In this document: piece after piece, positions 17,563 to 26,837 of the stretch
Layout of the letters: each line of letters begins with the position of its first letter
Position numbering within the stretch: the stretch's first letter is position 1
Source: Rhodococcus erythropolis NBRC 15567
Lineage (GTDB): Bacteria > Actinomycetota > Actinomycetes > Mycobacteriales > Mycobacteriaceae
NCBI RefSeq assembly: GCF_001552595.1
Contig: NZ_BCRM01000023.1
Location: 62,001-126,000 of the forward strand
DNA length: 64,000 nucleotides
Direction: 5' to 3'
Translations under genes and position numbers: made by a program
Notes under the pieces: model-generated
Databases searched by the model: none
Seen by the model: only the letters and a program-made list of their open reading frames with translations
Told to the model about the DNA's origin: nothing

Positions 17563-18549
17563 ATGAAGTTGCTGATGCTCGGAGGAACACGGTTCCTCGG
17601 CCGTGCCCTCGTCGACGACGCCCTGGCACGGGGCTGGGAAGTGACAGTGCTCCATCGGGGGCTCACCGGAGCGCCACCACCTACCGCGGAGGTTCTGTTC
17701 GCGGATCGTACCGATCAGCGAGCGATGGTTGAGGCGCTCGGTGATCGTCGATGGGATTTTGTCGTCGACACCTGGTCGGGTAGCCCCCGAGTGGTCGGTG
17801 AGAATGCACGCGTCTTGCACGGTCACGTCGACCGGTACGCATACATCTCCAGTGGATCCGTCTACCAATGGGGCTTGCACGTGGACGAGGGCTCGCCGGT
17901 GGTTGCCGCATCTGCGACGTCCGATGACAACAGCGATTACGCGTCCGCCAAACGCGGGGCCGAACTCGCTGTCCTGGAATCCTTCCCGGACGCGCTGCTC
18001 GCGAGGGCAGGGTTGATCCTCGGTCCGCACGAGGACATCGGGCGGTTGCCGTGGTGGTTGCAGCGCATCGCTGAGGGCGGACGCGTCGTTGCTCCCGGAG
18101 CGCCGACCAGACCGTTGCAGTACGTCGATGCCCGCGACATCGCATCGTTTGTCCTGTCCGGACTGGCGGCCGAAATCAGCGGGACGTACGACGTCATCAG
18201 TGCGTCCGGGCACACCACTACCTCCGGGCTCCTCGAGGCGTGCGTGGACGCCACCGGTTCGGGTGCGGAGTTGGTGTGGATCGACGAGGACCGACTTGCA
18301 GTAGCGGGAGCGCAACCGTGGACACAACTGCCGTGTTGGGTCCCGCAAGAGGGCGAGTTCGCGGGTTTCCTCGAAGCCGACACTGCCAAGGCGGCGCGGG
18401 CAGGGTTGCGGTGCCGTCCCGTCGAAGACACCGTGCGCGATACCTGGGAATGGATGCAACGGGAAACTCTGCCGACCCAGCGGGAGGATCGTGCGGTGCA
18501 CGGCCTTCCATCCGAGATCGAAAAGGAACTACTCTCCGCCGGAGAGTGA
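17563..18549 (+). CDS. NAD-dependent epimerase/dehydratase family protein (atypical SDR)
   Basis: About 328 residues. The Rossmann start MKLLMLGGTRFLGRAL gives an atypical dinucleotide motif (GGTxFLG), and the catalytic region has SSGSVY and the YxxxK motif in SDYASAKRGAEL. The rest is variable, as in mRNA-binding-like and uncharacterised reductase members of this group, so substrate is unknown. Start uncertain: GTG 17548, ATG 17554 and ATG 17563 are all in frame without a strong ribosome site; I took 17563, which begins directly at the Rossmann strand. Followed by a strong bidirectional terminator. Confidence 0.8.
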   Translation: MKLLMLGGTRFLGRALVDDALARGWEVTVLHRGLTGAPPPTAEVLFADRTDQRAMVEALGDRRWDFVVDTWSGSPRVVGENARVLHGHVDRYAYISSGSVYQWGLHVDEGSPVVAASATSDDNSDYASAKRGAELAVLESFPDALLARAGLILGPHEDIGRLPWWLQRIAEGGRVVAPGAPTRPLQYVDARDIASFVLSGLAAEISGTYDVISASGHTTTSGLLEACVDATGSGAELVWIDEDRLAVAGAQPWTQLPCWVPQEGEFAGFLEADTAKAARAGLRCRPVEDTVRDTWEWMQRETLPTQREDRAVHGLPSEIEKELLSAGE

Positions 18550-18551
18550 AA

Positions 18552-18591
18552 CGAGTCTGGCCCGGTTCGCATTCGAACCGGGCCAGACTCG
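18552..18591. terminator. Bidirectional hairpin between epimerase-like gene and fadD15
   Basis: Perfect 18-base stem (18552-18569 with 18574-18591) around the loop CATT, located between two convergent genes that end at 18549 and 18606. No long T-run, as usual for actinomycete terminators. Confidence 0.85.
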
Positions 18592-18605
18592 TGAAAGACG
18601 ATCGA

Positions 18606-20393
18606 TCAGGCGTACAGGTCGCTGATCTTGGTCTTGTGAGCTTCGTGAATGATGTTGCGCTTGAGCTTGAGTGTCGGCGTCAATTCACCGGTCTCCTGGG
18701 TGAAGTCGACCTCGAGGATCGTGTACTTCTTGATCTGCTCGGGGTTGGAGACCTTCTTGTTCGCGTCGGCAACGGCCGAGTCGATCTCGGCGATCAGGTC
18801 GGCGTTCTTCACCAGATCCGCGATCGCGGTGCCGGCGGGCAGGCCGTTGCGCTCGACCCAACCGGGCAGAGTCTCCGGATCGAGGGTGATCAGTGCGCCG
18901 ATGAACGGCTGACCGTCGCCGACGACGAGGCACTGGCTGATCAGAGCGTGCGCACGCAGGGAATCCTCGAGGCCTGCCGGTGCAACGTTCTTGCCTCCGG
19001 CCGTGACGATGATTTCCTTCTTGCGCCCGGTGATGGAGACGTAGCCCTCGTTGTCGATCGATCCGAGGTCGCCGGTGTGGAACCAGCCGTCGACGATCGA
19101 TTCGGCCGTCGCCTTGTCGTTGTGCCAGTAGCCGGCGAAGACGACCGGGCCCTGCAGGAGGAGTTCGCCGTCCTCGGCGATCCGTGCTGCATGGCCGTTG
19201 ATCGGCTTGCCGACGGTGCCGACGCGCTGCGCGCTCGAGGTGTTGACGGTGATTGCGGCGCTGGTCTCGGTGAGTCCGTAGCCCTCGTAGATCGGGATGC
19301 CGACGCCGCGGAAGTAGTGGCCGAGACGCGCGCCGAGGGCGGCGCCACCGGAGACTGCACGCTCGCACTCGCCGCCCAGAGCTGCGCGCAACTTCGAGTA
19401 GACGAGCTTGTCGAATACCGCATGCTTGAGCTTGAGTGCCAGCCCGGGGCCACCCTTTTCGAGGGACTCGCTGTATTCGATGGCAGTGGCGGCAGCCTTG
19501 TCGAAGATGCTGCCCTTACCGCCGTCGACTGCCTTCTGGCGAGCCGAGTTGTACACCTTCTCGAACACGCGCGGTACCGAGAGGATGAAGTTGGGCTTGA
19601 AACCGGCGAACTGCTCGAGGAGCGTCGTCAGATCCGACGTGTGGGCGACGGTGACCTTGGCGTCGAAAGCGCCGAAGGAGATAGCTCGCGCGAATACGTG
19701 GGCGAGCGGCAGGAACATCAGCGTCTTCTTGCCGGGGACCATCGACTCCGGCATCGCCAGGCGGCAGGCGTTGGACTCGGCGTAGAAGTTGGAGTGCGTC
19801 AGCTGGACGCCCTTGGGGCGTCCGGTGGTTCCGGAGGTGTAGATCAGGGTCGCGGGCGAGGCAGCGGTGACCTGGTGACGACGAGTGTGCAGTTCTTCGT
19901 CGGTGATTGCCGAACCGCGACTGGACAGCTCGTCGATAGCACCTGACTCGATGACCAGAACCTCGCGGAGGGCTTCTGCACCGTCGGTGACTTCCTTGTG
20001 AGTCTCCGCGTGCTTGGCCGTTTCGACGACCAGAAGTGTTGTCGCGGAATCCTCGAGGATCCACTGCGCCTGATCAGGGGAGGAGGTCTCGTAGATCGCG
20101 ACGGTGCATCCGCCGGCAGTCCAGATGGCGTAGTCGAGAACGACCCACTCGTAGCGAGTTGCTGACAGGATAGCGACGCGGTCGCCGAGCTCGACGCCCG
20201 AAGCGATCAGGCCCTTGGCAACTGCGGAGACCTGCTTCGCGAATTCAGCTGCAGTGACGTCGACCCATACACCGTTCGACGGCCTCTTGAACGGCACGAA
20301 TGTGGGGTCTTCTTCGGCGTGACGGAACACGGAGTCGGCCATGGATACGTTCTCCGGAATTGAGAACGACTGTGGAACTGAGAACTCGCGCAC
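18606..20393 (-). CDS. fadD15: Long-chain fatty-acid-CoA ligase, FadD15 type
   Basis: 595 residues, full-length adenylate-forming enzyme. The opening MREFSVPQSF, the TRYEWVVLDYAIWTAGG and IYETSSPDQ segments match mycobacterial FadD15 as I remember it. AMP-binding motif YTSGTTGRPKG (about 184), YGLTETSA, GWFHTGDLG and the hinge ITGRKKEIIVTAGGKNVAP are all intact, so it should activate long-chain fatty acids to acyl-CoA at the membrane. Start GTG 20393 with GGAGGGG upstream. Alone between a terminator and a hypothetical gene. A palindromic element at 20425-20444 lies upstream and could be an operator. Confidence 0.88.
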   Translation of the reverse strand: MREFSVPQSFSIPENVSMADSVFRHAEEDPTFVPFKRPSNGVWVDVTAAEFAKQVSAVAKGLIASGVELGDRVAILSATRYEWVVLDYAIWTAGGCTVAIYETSSPDQAQWILEDSATTLLVVETAKHAETHKEVTDGAEALREVLVIESGAIDELSSRGSAITDEELHTRRHQVTAASPATLIYTSGTTGRPKGVQLTHSNFYAESNACRLAMPESMVPGKKTLMFLPLAHVFARAISFGAFDAKVTVAHTSDLTTLLEQFAGFKPNFILSVPRVFEKVYNSARQKAVDGGKGSIFDKAAATAIEYSESLEKGGPGLALKLKHAVFDKLVYSKLRAALGGECERAVSGGAALGARLGHYFRGVGIPIYEGYGLTETSAAITVNTSSAQRVGTVGKPINGHAARIAEDGELLLQGPVVFAGYWHNDKATAESIVDGWFHTGDLGSIDNEGYVSITGRKKEIIVTAGGKNVAPAGLEDSLRAHALISQCLVVGDGQPFIGALITLDPETLPGWVERNGLPAGTAIADLVKNADLIAEIDSAVADANKKVSNPEQIKKYTILEVDFTQETGELTPTLKLKRNIIHEAHKTKISDLYA

Positions 20394-20424
20394 TATTGAC
20401 CCCTCCAGTGACTACTGACATTTC

Positions 20425-20444
20425 TGATGTGCATTGCATCACAT
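20425..20444. promoter_or_regulatory. Nested palindrome upstream of fadD15
   Basis: Two interleaved inverted repeats: TGATG / CATCA (20425-20429, 20437-20441) and ATGTG / CACAT (20427-20431, 20440-20444), 30-50 bases before the fadD15 start on the minus strand. The position suits an operator for a lipid-responsive regulator, but no regulator can be named. Confidence 0.35.
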
Positions 20445-20532
20445 TAGTCGTCATTTTGCACTGTCGTTACTATTCGGTAGAACTGGTCGGGCGCTGACCT
20501 GCAGTTTGGTGTGACCGCCTGTTTACAGGTAC

Positions 20533-21231
20533 TCAGGCGACGTGTTGGAGCATGCGGCCGTGCACGGACAACCACCGGCGAATTGCGTAGTCCAATCGGT
20601 CCGGATCCACTCCGAGTTGCTCTGCAGTAGCTGCAAGGATCTCCGAGGTGTCTCCTGGCAACTCGGTGGTGCCGAGTGTTGCGCTGATGAACGTGTCGGC
20701 AGCGGTACCCAGATCGGTGTGTGGAATTCCGGCCAACATCAACAGGTGTGCCCAGGTCACTTCGGAACCGTCTCCGCAGGCGTCCACCCAGGCAAGGTGA
20801 ACCGCATCGAGAGCGTTGTCGGAATCGGCAGCAGAGAGCAGGTCCTCGACGCTGTTGATCCGCAAGTGATGGAGTTTCTCGGCGACCTGTTGGATGTGAC
20901 GTGCCTCGATCGGGACACCCGTCGCCGTGTAGCGACGCTTGTACGAGCCGATCTTGCCTGCCCACTGGTCCGAACTCCCGGCTTCCTCGAAGGTGCGGAG
21001 TAGTTCGCGTGCGCCGTCCGTGACGGGTTTGTCTTCGCGGGCTTTCCGGTAGGCCAGGTAGCGATCTACGACGGTCACTTCGCTGTGACCCGACGTGGAC
21101 TGAACGGATTCGATGATGCACAGGGCGAGGCTCTGTCGATAAGCGTCTGACGCAACCCAGGCGGAAGGGTCGCCCAGGCGGTCACGGCACGCAGCTGCGA
21201 CGGCGTCGACGGTATCGGTCGAGATGGTCAC
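20533..21231 (-). CDS. Hypothetical protein, helical, DNA-glycosylase-like HhH region suspected
   Basis: 232 residues, all-helical by composition. I do not recognise a named family. The C-terminal part (VTWAHLLMLAGIPHTDLGTAADTFI) resembles the helix-hairpin-helix stretch of base-excision glycosylase-fold proteins found in actinomycetes, but no catalytic lysine/aspartate pair is obvious, so a DNA-binding or non-catalytic role is only a guess. Start GTG 21231 is fixed by a GGAGG four bases upstream; the longer reading frame to 21303 is not needed. Monocistronic, between fadD15 and the phosphoribosyltransferase gene. Confidence 0.65.
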   Translation of the reverse strand: MTISTDTVDAVAAACRDRLGDPSAWVASDAYRQSLALCIIESVQSTSGHSEVTVVDRYLAYRKAREDKPVTDGARELLRTFEEAGSSDQWAGKIGSYKRRYTATGVPIEARHIQQVAEKLHHLRINSVEDLLSAADSDNALDAVHLAWVDACGDGSEVTWAHLLMLAGIPHTDLGTAADTFISATLGTTELPGDTSEILAATAEQLGVDPDRLDYAIRRWLSVHGRMLQHVA

Positions 21232-21357
21232 GGTTCCTCCAGAAAGCCGAATTCTTTTTGTTCCATTTGGGCTATCGGCACCGAGGAGCGAAATGTTGCA
21301 CACATCACAAATTCTCAGAGATCTCTTGGACTGCGCTCAGGCTGGAGGGGTGTCCTC

Positions 21358-21984
21358 TCAGGCGAGGAAGGTCAGCACTTCGTCGTCGCTGAGTTGATGA
21401 AAGTCCTCGAATGCAGCACCGACGCCGCCCAGCAGGGCAGGAACGAAGGGGCAGACGACCCGATCGGCTGAGCACGCGATCACTCTCATTGCTTCAGGGG
21501 AGGCAACTGGGACAGCGACGATGACGGAGGCAGCACCCGCGGTGCGCGCGCAGCGGCAGGCAACGGCGGCACTCGCACCCGTGGCCATTCCGTCGTCGAC
21601 GATCACTGCGGTGCGTCCGTGGAGGGAAACCGGGGTCCGTCCCTCGCGCAGGAGCCGCGCTCGCCGTTCCAATTCGGTTCGTTCGTCGCGTTCGACGGCG
21701 ACGAGTTCACTTTTCGAGACGCGAACCGCTGCGATGACGTCGTGATTGAGGACCCGCACGCCACCCTCACCGATGGCGCCCATCGCCAGTTCCGGGTTGT
21801 ACGGACTGCCGAGCTTGCGCACCACCACGATGTCCAGCGGAGCGTTCAGTGCCGCAGCCACCTCGGCTGCGACCGGTACTCCGCCGCGTGGGAGTCCGAG
21901 AACGACAGGCTTGTCGAGACGCAAAGACTCGAGCCGCCCGGCCAGAAATTTGCCGGCGGAAGATCGATCCCGATACTGGGTCAC
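21358..21984 (-). CDS. Phosphoribosyltransferase-domain protein
   Basis: 208 residues. The PRPP-binding loop is clear in RTAVIVDDGMATGAS. The N-terminal part has LGLPRGGVPVAAEVAAAL and VVVRKLGSPYNPELAMGAI, which marks the group of stand-alone type I phosphoribosyltransferases of unknown substrate, often annotated near hydrolases and stress genes rather than true nucleobase salvage enzymes. Start GTG 21984, with GAGG upstream; the frame extends further but that part overlaps the nitrilase gene. It follows the nitrilase-family gene by 55 bases on the same strand, probably one operon. Confidence 0.8.
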   Translation of the reverse strand: MTQYRDRSSAGKFLAGRLESLRLDKPVVLGLPRGGVPVAAEVAAALNAPLDIVVVRKLGSPYNPELAMGAIGEGGVRVLNHDVIAAVRVSKSELVAVERDERTELERRARLLREGRTPVSLHGRTAVIVDDGMATGASAAVACRCARTAGAASVIVAVPVASPEAMRVIACSADRVVCPFVPALLGGVGAAFEDFHQLSDDEVLTFLA

Positions 21985-22039
21985 TGCGTTGTCCTCGAGA
22001 AGCTCGAACCCCGACCTGTCCGACGCTACCCGCTGCAGG

Positions 22040-22867
22040 TCACCGCGACGAGACCGTGAACCTCCGCAGCGCGAGAGCGGGATTCTTCTCGCGTACTTCG
22101 GCGATGCGAGCGGCCGAAACAGTCGCGGCGGCAACCCCGACCTGCTCGCCCAGTGAACACATCACGACGCCCATCGGGTCGACGATCATGCTGGCACCCG
22201 CGCCGCCGCGCGCGCTCTGGTCAGCCGCTGCGATGTACATCGTGTTCTCGATGGCCCGGGCGCGTACGAGAGTGGTCCAGTGGTCTTCCTTGAGTGGCCC
22301 GGGCACCCACTGGGCGGGCAGGAGCAGGATGTCCGCGCCGACGTCGACGATGCGCCGGGTGACTTCCGGGAAGCGCAGGTCGTAGCAGGTCTGGAGGCCG
22401 AAGGTCAGGCCGTCGCACCCGAAAGTCTGCGGTTCCGTGATGTTGCCGGCACGGATCACGGCCGACTCCTGGTAACCGAATGCGTCGTAGAGATGCAGCT
22501 TCCGGTAGGTCGCCACCAGTTCGCCGTTCGGGTCCATCGCGACGAGGGTGTTGGAGATTCTGCTCACGTCGTCGATCCGCTCGTTCATTCCCGCTACGAG
22601 GAAGATTCCGAACTCCGCGGCGACCGCCGCCAATGCCGAACCGAATTCGCCGTCCAGGTCCTCCGCGGACTCGATCAGTCGTTCATCCGTCTTCGGTGCG
22701 GTGAACATCGAGTATTCCGGCGCCACGACAACTTTCGCGCCCCGTGCTGCTGCATCGGAAGCCAGTGATCGCAGTGATTCGAGGTTGGCTTTCTTGTCCG
22801 TCCCCGGGGCGAATTGGGCAATCGCGACAACGGTCTGGGCGGGGGTGGCAACGGTGGCTTCGGTCAT
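22040..22867 (-). CDS. Carbon-nitrogen hydrolase (nitrilase superfamily, omega-amidase/Nit-like)
   Basis: 275 residues with the complete Glu-Lys-Cys triad: E51 in VAPEYSMF, K123 in YRKLHLYDAFGYQES, and C161 in LQTCYDLRFPE. The KLHLYD and CYDLRFPE motifs match the Nit/omega-amidase branch, which removes ammonia from small amides such as deaminated glutathione or 2-oxoglutaramate. Start ATG 22867. Upstream of the phosphoribosyltransferase gene on the same strand, divergent from deaD. The exact amide cannot be assigned. Confidence 0.87.
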   Translation of the reverse strand: MTEATVATPAQTVVAIAQFAPGTDKKANLESLRSLASDAAARGAKVVVAPEYSMFTAPKTDERLIESAEDLDGEFGSALAAVAAEFGIFLVAGMNERIDDVSRISNTLVAMDPNGELVATYRKLHLYDAFGYQESAVIRAGNITEPQTFGCDGLTFGLQTCYDLRFPEVTRRIVDVGADILLLPAQWVPGPLKEDHWTTLVRARAIENTMYIAAADQSARGGAGASMIVDPMGVVMCSLGEQVGVAAATVSAARIAEVREKNPALALRRFTVSSR

Positions 22868-22940
22868 GCTCCATACGCTAGGCGAAACCCGCTGGGAGGG
22901 TGGATCTGTCGTAAATGCACCCCCGGTATGTCGTCGTGTC

Positions 22941-22946
22941 TATACT
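22941..22946 (+). promoter_or_regulatory. deaD: Putative -10 element of deaD
   Basis: TATACT, a 4-5/6 match to the sigma-A -10 box, 23 bases before the deaD start codon. There is no convincing -35 element and no Shine-Dalgarno sequence before the ATG, so the message may have a very short leader. Confidence 0.35.
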
Positions 22947-22969
22947 CTATCCGCTAAACTGCTGGTCAA

Positions 22970-24745
22970 ATGAGTGATATTGAGCGTGACCCCGAACCCC
23001 CAACATTTGCCGACCTCGACATCGATGATCGGGTACTGAAGGCACTGTCAGACGTGGGCTACGAGTCGCCCTCGCCGATTCAGGCTGCCACCATTCCGCC
23101 GCTGCTCGAAGGCAAGGACGTCGTCGGTCTCGCACAGACCGGTACCGGCAAGACCGCAGCTTTCGCAGTTCCAGTCTTGTCGCGGATCGACACGTCGATC
23201 AAGCAGACCCAGGCGCTGGTGCTTGCTCCCACGCGTGAGCTGGCGCTTCAGGTTGCCGAGGCATTCGGCAAGTACTCCGCGCACATCCCCGGACTCAACG
23301 TGCTGCCGATCTACGGTGGCCAGAGCTACGGCGTCCAGCTGTCGGGCCTGCGCCGCGGCGCACACGTCGTCGTCGGTACCCCGGGTCGTGTCATCGACCA
23401 TCTCGAAAAGGGCACCCTGGATCTGACCAATCTCAAGTACCTCGTTCTCGACGAGGCCGACGAGATGCTCAAGATGGGGTTCCAGGAGGACGTCGAGCGC
23501 ATCCTCCGCGACACCCCCGGCGACAAGCAGGTCGCCCTGTTCTCCGCAACGATGCCCGGCTCGATTCGCCGGATCTCGAAGCAGTACCTGAACAATCCGG
23601 TCGAGATCACCGTCAAGTCCAAGACGTCGACCGCCTCGAACATCACGCAGCGCTACATTCAGGTTGCTCATCAGCGCAAGCTCGATGCACTGACCCGAGT
23701 CCTCGAGGTCGAGGCATTCGAGGCGATGATCATCTTCGTCCGTACCAAGCAGGCCACTGAAGACCTGGCGGAGAAGCTGCGGGCCCGCGGGCACTCGGCT
23801 GCCGCGATCAACGGCGACATCGTCCAGGCACAGCGTGAGCGGACCATCGGTCAGCTCAAGAACGGCGCCCTCGACATCCTTGTCGCGACCGACGTTGCCG
23901 CTCGAGGCCTCGACGTCGATCGAATCTCCCACGTCGTCAACTACGACATCCCGCATGACACGGAGTCGTACGTTCACCGCATCGGTCGTACCGGCCGCGC
24001 CGGTCGTCAGGGTGACGCGTTGCTGTTCGTCGCTCCGCGTGAGCGTCATCTGCTCAAGTCCATCGAGAAGGCGACGCGTCAGCCGCTTGCGGAGATGCAG
24101 CTTCCCAGTGTCGACGACGTCAACGCCCAGCGCGTGGCCAAGTTCGGTGACTCCATCACGGAGAGCCTGGCCTCGGAGAATCTCGCGATGTTCCGCAAGA
24201 TGATCGAGGACTACGACCAGGAACACGATGTTCCGCTCATCGACATCGCTGCCGCTCTGGCATTGCAGTCGCGCGACGGCGAAGCATTCTTGCTTTCTCC
24301 CGAGCCGCCGGCACCGCCGCGTCGTGAGCGCGAGCCGCGTGAACCGCGTCCCCCTCGTCGTTTCGACGACGGCCCGGCTCCTCGCTCGCGTGGACCCGAG
24401 GGCCAGGAGTTGGCTGCATACCGCATTGCAGTCGGCAAGCGTCACCGCGTCGTTCCGGGTGCCATCGTCGGTGCCATCGCCAACGAGGGTGGACTTCGTC
24501 GAAGCGACTTCGGGCACATCAGCATTCGCCCGGATCACAGCATCGTCGAGCTGCCGGCCGACCTCTCCAACGAGACTCTCGAAGCTTTGCGTCGCACACG
24601 CATCTCCGGCGTCCTGATCCAGCTGCAGCCTGATTTCGGCCCGCCGCAGGGACGTCCGAGTGGCCGTGGCGACCGTGGTGGCCGGGACGATCGCGGTGGA
24701 CGTGACGACCGCCGCGGTGGCGGACGCGATCGCTACAACGACTGA
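22970..24745 (+). CDS. deaD: DEAD-box RNA helicase with C-terminal DbpA-type RNA-binding domain
   Basis: 591 residues. N-terminal RecA domain with the Q motif (FADLDIDDRVLKAL through SPIQ), motif I AQTGTGKT (about 57-64), DEAD box VLDEADEML (about 161), SAT and the second RecA domain ending in HRIGRTGRAGR. Residues about 478-557 form a DbpA-like RRM (YRIAVGKRHRVVPGAIVGAIANEGGL), and the tail is Arg/Gly/Asp-rich (repeated GGRDDR). This layout matches DeaD/CsdA, which helps ribosome assembly and mRNA turnover in the cold. Followed by a strong terminator shared with the convergent ABC exporter. Confidence 0.93.
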   Translation: MSDIERDPEPPTFADLDIDDRVLKALSDVGYESPSPIQAATIPPLLEGKDVVGLAQTGTGKTAAFAVPVLSRIDTSIKQTQALVLAPTRELALQVAEAFGKYSAHIPGLNVLPIYGGQSYGVQLSGLRRGAHVVVGTPGRVIDHLEKGTLDLTNLKYLVLDEADEMLKMGFQEDVERILRDTPGDKQVALFSATMPGSIRRISKQYLNNPVEITVKSKTSTASNITQRYIQVAHQRKLDALTRVLEVEAFEAMIIFVRTKQATEDLAEKLRARGHSAAAINGDIVQAQRERTIGQLKNGALDILVATDVAARGLDVDRISHVVNYDIPHDTESYVHRIGRTGRAGRQGDALLFVAPRERHLLKSIEKATRQPLAEMQLPSVDDVNAQRVAKFGDSITESLASENLAMFRKMIEDYDQEHDVPLIDIAAALALQSRDGEAFLLSPEPPAPPRREREPREPRPPRRFDDGPAPRSRGPEGQELAAYRIAVGKRHRVVPGAIVGAIANEGGLRRSDFGHISIRPDHSIVELPADLSNETLEALRRTRISGVLIQLQPDFGPPQGRPSGRGDRGGRDDRGGRDDRRGGGRDRYND

Positions 24746-24777
24746 CCTACAGCTTCAACGACCGACATAAAGACTGA

Positions 24778-24817
24778 AACAGGCGCTGCCCTCCGCGAGG
24801 AGGACAGCGCCTGTTTT
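24778..24817. terminator. Bidirectional terminator after deaD
   Basis: 17-base stem with one mismatch (24778-24794 with 24799-24815), loop GCGA, followed by a TTTT run (24814-24817) on the plus strand. Lies between the convergent deaD and ABC exporter genes. Confidence 0.9.
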
Positions 24818-24846
24818 CTGTGTGGGGGGCAAGGCGCTGCGCGGTA

Positions 24847-26745
24847 TCAGATCGGCGTCGGTGCGAGGGCGCCGTTCTTCCGGGCGTTGGTGTCGAACTG
24901 CGTGCGGTACAACTCGGCGTAGCGGCCACCGCGCGCGAGCAGTTCCTCATGGTTGCCGCGCTCGACGATCTGGCCTGCTTCGACGACAAGGATCAGGTCG
25001 GCGGAACGGATCGTCGACAACCGGTGAGCGATCACCACCGCAGTCCGCCCGGCGAGTGCTTCGCCAAGTGCTTCCTGAACCGCGGCTTCCGACGTCGAGT
25101 CGAGATGCGCGGTGGCCTCGTCCAGGATGACGACGCGAGGCTGGGCCAGGAGCAGTCGTGCGATGGTCAGGCGTTGACGCTCGCCGCCCGAGAGGCGGTA
25201 ACCGCGTTCACCCACCACGGTCTCCAGTCCGTCGGGCAGCGACGCAACCAGGTCGGTGAGCCGTGCTCGCTCCAGAACCTCGCGCAGATCTTCTTCGGTG
25301 GCATCCGGTCGCGCAAGGAGCAGGTTGGATCGAAGGCTCTCGTGGAACAGGTGCCCGTCCTGCGTGACCATGCCGACGGTCTCGCGGATGGAATCGGCAC
25401 TGAGGTCGCGGACGTCGACGCCGCCCAACTCGACCGAACCGGAGTCGATGTCGTAGAGGCGCGGAATCATCTGCGCCACGGTCGACTTTCCGGCGCCGGA
25501 CGTGCCGACCAGGGCGACCATCTGTCCTGCTTCGGTGCGGAAAGACAGGTTGTGCAACACGTCCTCCCCGCCGCGGGTGTCGAGGATCGCGACTTCCTCC
25601 AGAGAAGCTAGTGACACCTTGTCGGCAGACGGGTAAGCAAAAGTGACGTTCTTGAACTCGACGGACACCGGGCCCTGCGGCACCGTGCGTGCATCGGGCT
25701 TCTCGGTGATGAGCGGCGCCAGATCGAGAATCTCGAATACCCGCTCGAAGCTGACCAGGGCGCTCATGACATCGACCCGGGCGCTGGCCAGTGCGGTCAA
25801 CGGTGAGTACAGCCGCGTCAACAACAATGCCATCGCCACGACGGCGCCTGCGTCCAACTGTCCGCGCAGCGCGTAGAAGCCGCCGAGTCCGTAGACGAGG
25901 GCAAGAGCAAGGGCCGAGACCAGCGTCAGTGCTGTGACGAAGACGGACTGCAGCATTGCGGTCCGGACTCCGATGTTGCGCACACGCCTGGCGCGAACCG
26001 CGAACTCCGCCGACTCTTGCGACGGGCGGCCGAACAGCTTGACCAGAGTCGCGCCGGGAGCGGAGAACCGCTCCGTCATCTGGGTGCTCATGAGCGAATT
26101 ATGGTTGGCTGCTTCACGATTGAGTGCTGCAAGTCTTGCGCCCATGCGCCGTGCGGGGATGACGAAGATCGGGAGAAGTAGCAGCGCGAGGACGGTGATC
26201 TGCCAGGAGATCCCGAGCATGACGATCAGCGTGATCACCAGGGTGACCAGGTTGCTGACCACTCCGGACAAGGTGTCGCTGAAGGCGCGCTGAGCGCCGA
26301 TGACGTCGTTGTTGAGACGGCTGACCAGTGCTCCGGTTCGAGTTCTGGTGAAGAACGCGATGGGCATCTTCTGGACGTGATCGAAGACGGTGGTGCGCAG
26401 ATGCAGGATCAGGTCTTCGCCGATGCTGGCCGAGAGCCACCGGGTCAACAGTCCCAGAGCGGCTTCGAGAAGTGCTACCAGTGCGATCAGGGCGGCAAGT
26501 TTGACGACCACGTCGACGGCGTCGCCGCCGACTATCGCGTTGACCACGCGCCCGGCCAGGACGGGTGTTGCCACGGCAAGCGCAGCAGTGACGACACTGA
26601 GTACGAGGTACCAGCTGAGGTTGCGTTTCTGTGGAACTGCGAACGTCGCGATCCGCTTCAGTGTCGCCTTCGAGAACGGGCGCCGATCTTCTTGCGCGTG
26701 CATCGCGTTGTACATCGCGTTCCACGCGGTGACTTCCATACTCAT
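24847..26745 (-). CDS. ABC exporter, fused permease-ATPase (multidrug/lipid type)
   Basis: 632 residues. Six membrane helices at about 45-310 (for example YLVLSVVTAALAVATPVLAG and LVTLVITLIVMLGI), then an ATPase domain with Walker A GTSGAGKST (about 412), signature LSGGERQR (about 518), Walker B VVILDEATAHLD and the H-loop IAHRLST. Homodimeric or heterodimeric export of drugs or lipids is expected. Start ATG 26745, with GGAGGGG upstream and a second ATG six bases later. A short insert between the A-loop and first strand (SLASLEEVAILDTRGGED) is longer than usual. Downstream of the lipoprotein gene on the same strand. Confidence 0.88.
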   Translation of the reverse strand: MSMEVTAWNAMYNAMHAQEDRRPFSKATLKRIATFAVPQKRNLSWYLVLSVVTAALAVATPVLAGRVVNAIVGGDAVDVVVKLAALIALVALLEAALGLLTRWLSASIGEDLILHLRTTVFDHVQKMPIAFFTRTRTGALVSRLNNDVIGAQRAFSDTLSGVVSNLVTLVITLIVMLGISWQITVLALLLLPIFVIPARRMGARLAALNREAANHNSLMSTQMTERFSAPGATLVKLFGRPSQESAEFAVRARRVRNIGVRTAMLQSVFVTALTLVSALALALVYGLGGFYALRGQLDAGAVVAMALLLTRLYSPLTALASARVDVMSALVSFERVFEILDLAPLITEKPDARTVPQGPVSVEFKNVTFAYPSADKVSLASLEEVAILDTRGGEDVLHNLSFRTEAGQMVALVGTSGAGKSTVAQMIPRLYDIDSGSVELGGVDVRDLSADSIRETVGMVTQDGHLFHESLRSNLLLARPDATEEDLREVLERARLTDLVASLPDGLETVVGERGYRLSGGERQRLTIARLLLAQPRVVILDEATAHLDSTSEAAVQEALGEALAGRTAVVIAHRLSTIRSADLILVVEAGQIVERGNHEELLARGGRYAELYRTQFDTNARKNGALAPTPI

Positions 26746-26764
26746 GACTTCGCCCCTCCGGTCG

Positions 26765-26789
26765 CCGGCCACGAAGATTACGTGGCCGG
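26765..26789. repeat. Hairpin upstream of the ABC exporter gene
   Basis: Perfect 9-base arms CCGGCCACG / CGTGGCCGG with a 7-base loop, 20 bases upstream of the exporter start and after the lipoprotein gene. It lacks a U-run, so it could be a weak terminator for the lipoprotein gene, a leader structure or an operator. Confidence 0.45.
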
Positions 26790-26837
26790 TACGACACGAA
26801 GGTAGAACCTCAACCAAACTTCAGGTCAAGTGCGGCC

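Noticed and set aside
16206..17666. Minus-strand frame opposite the GlcD-like gene
   Set aside because: No recognisable domain, Arg/His-rich composition, and it opposes a full-length FAD oxidase with intact motifs.
18240..19946. 568-codon plus-strand frame across the epimerase end and fadD15
   Set aside because: It crosses the strong terminator at 18552-18591 and mirrors FadD15, whose motifs are all intact on the other strand.
23048..24538. Long minus-strand frame opposite the DEAD-box helicase gene
   Set aside because: Its translation is low-complexity and shows no domain; the plus strand encodes a complete DeaD protein. It is the mirror frame of a high-GC gene.
26765..26789. Rho-independent terminator for the lipoprotein gene
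   Set aside because: A 9-base hairpin without U-run; recorded only as a repeat of unknown role.
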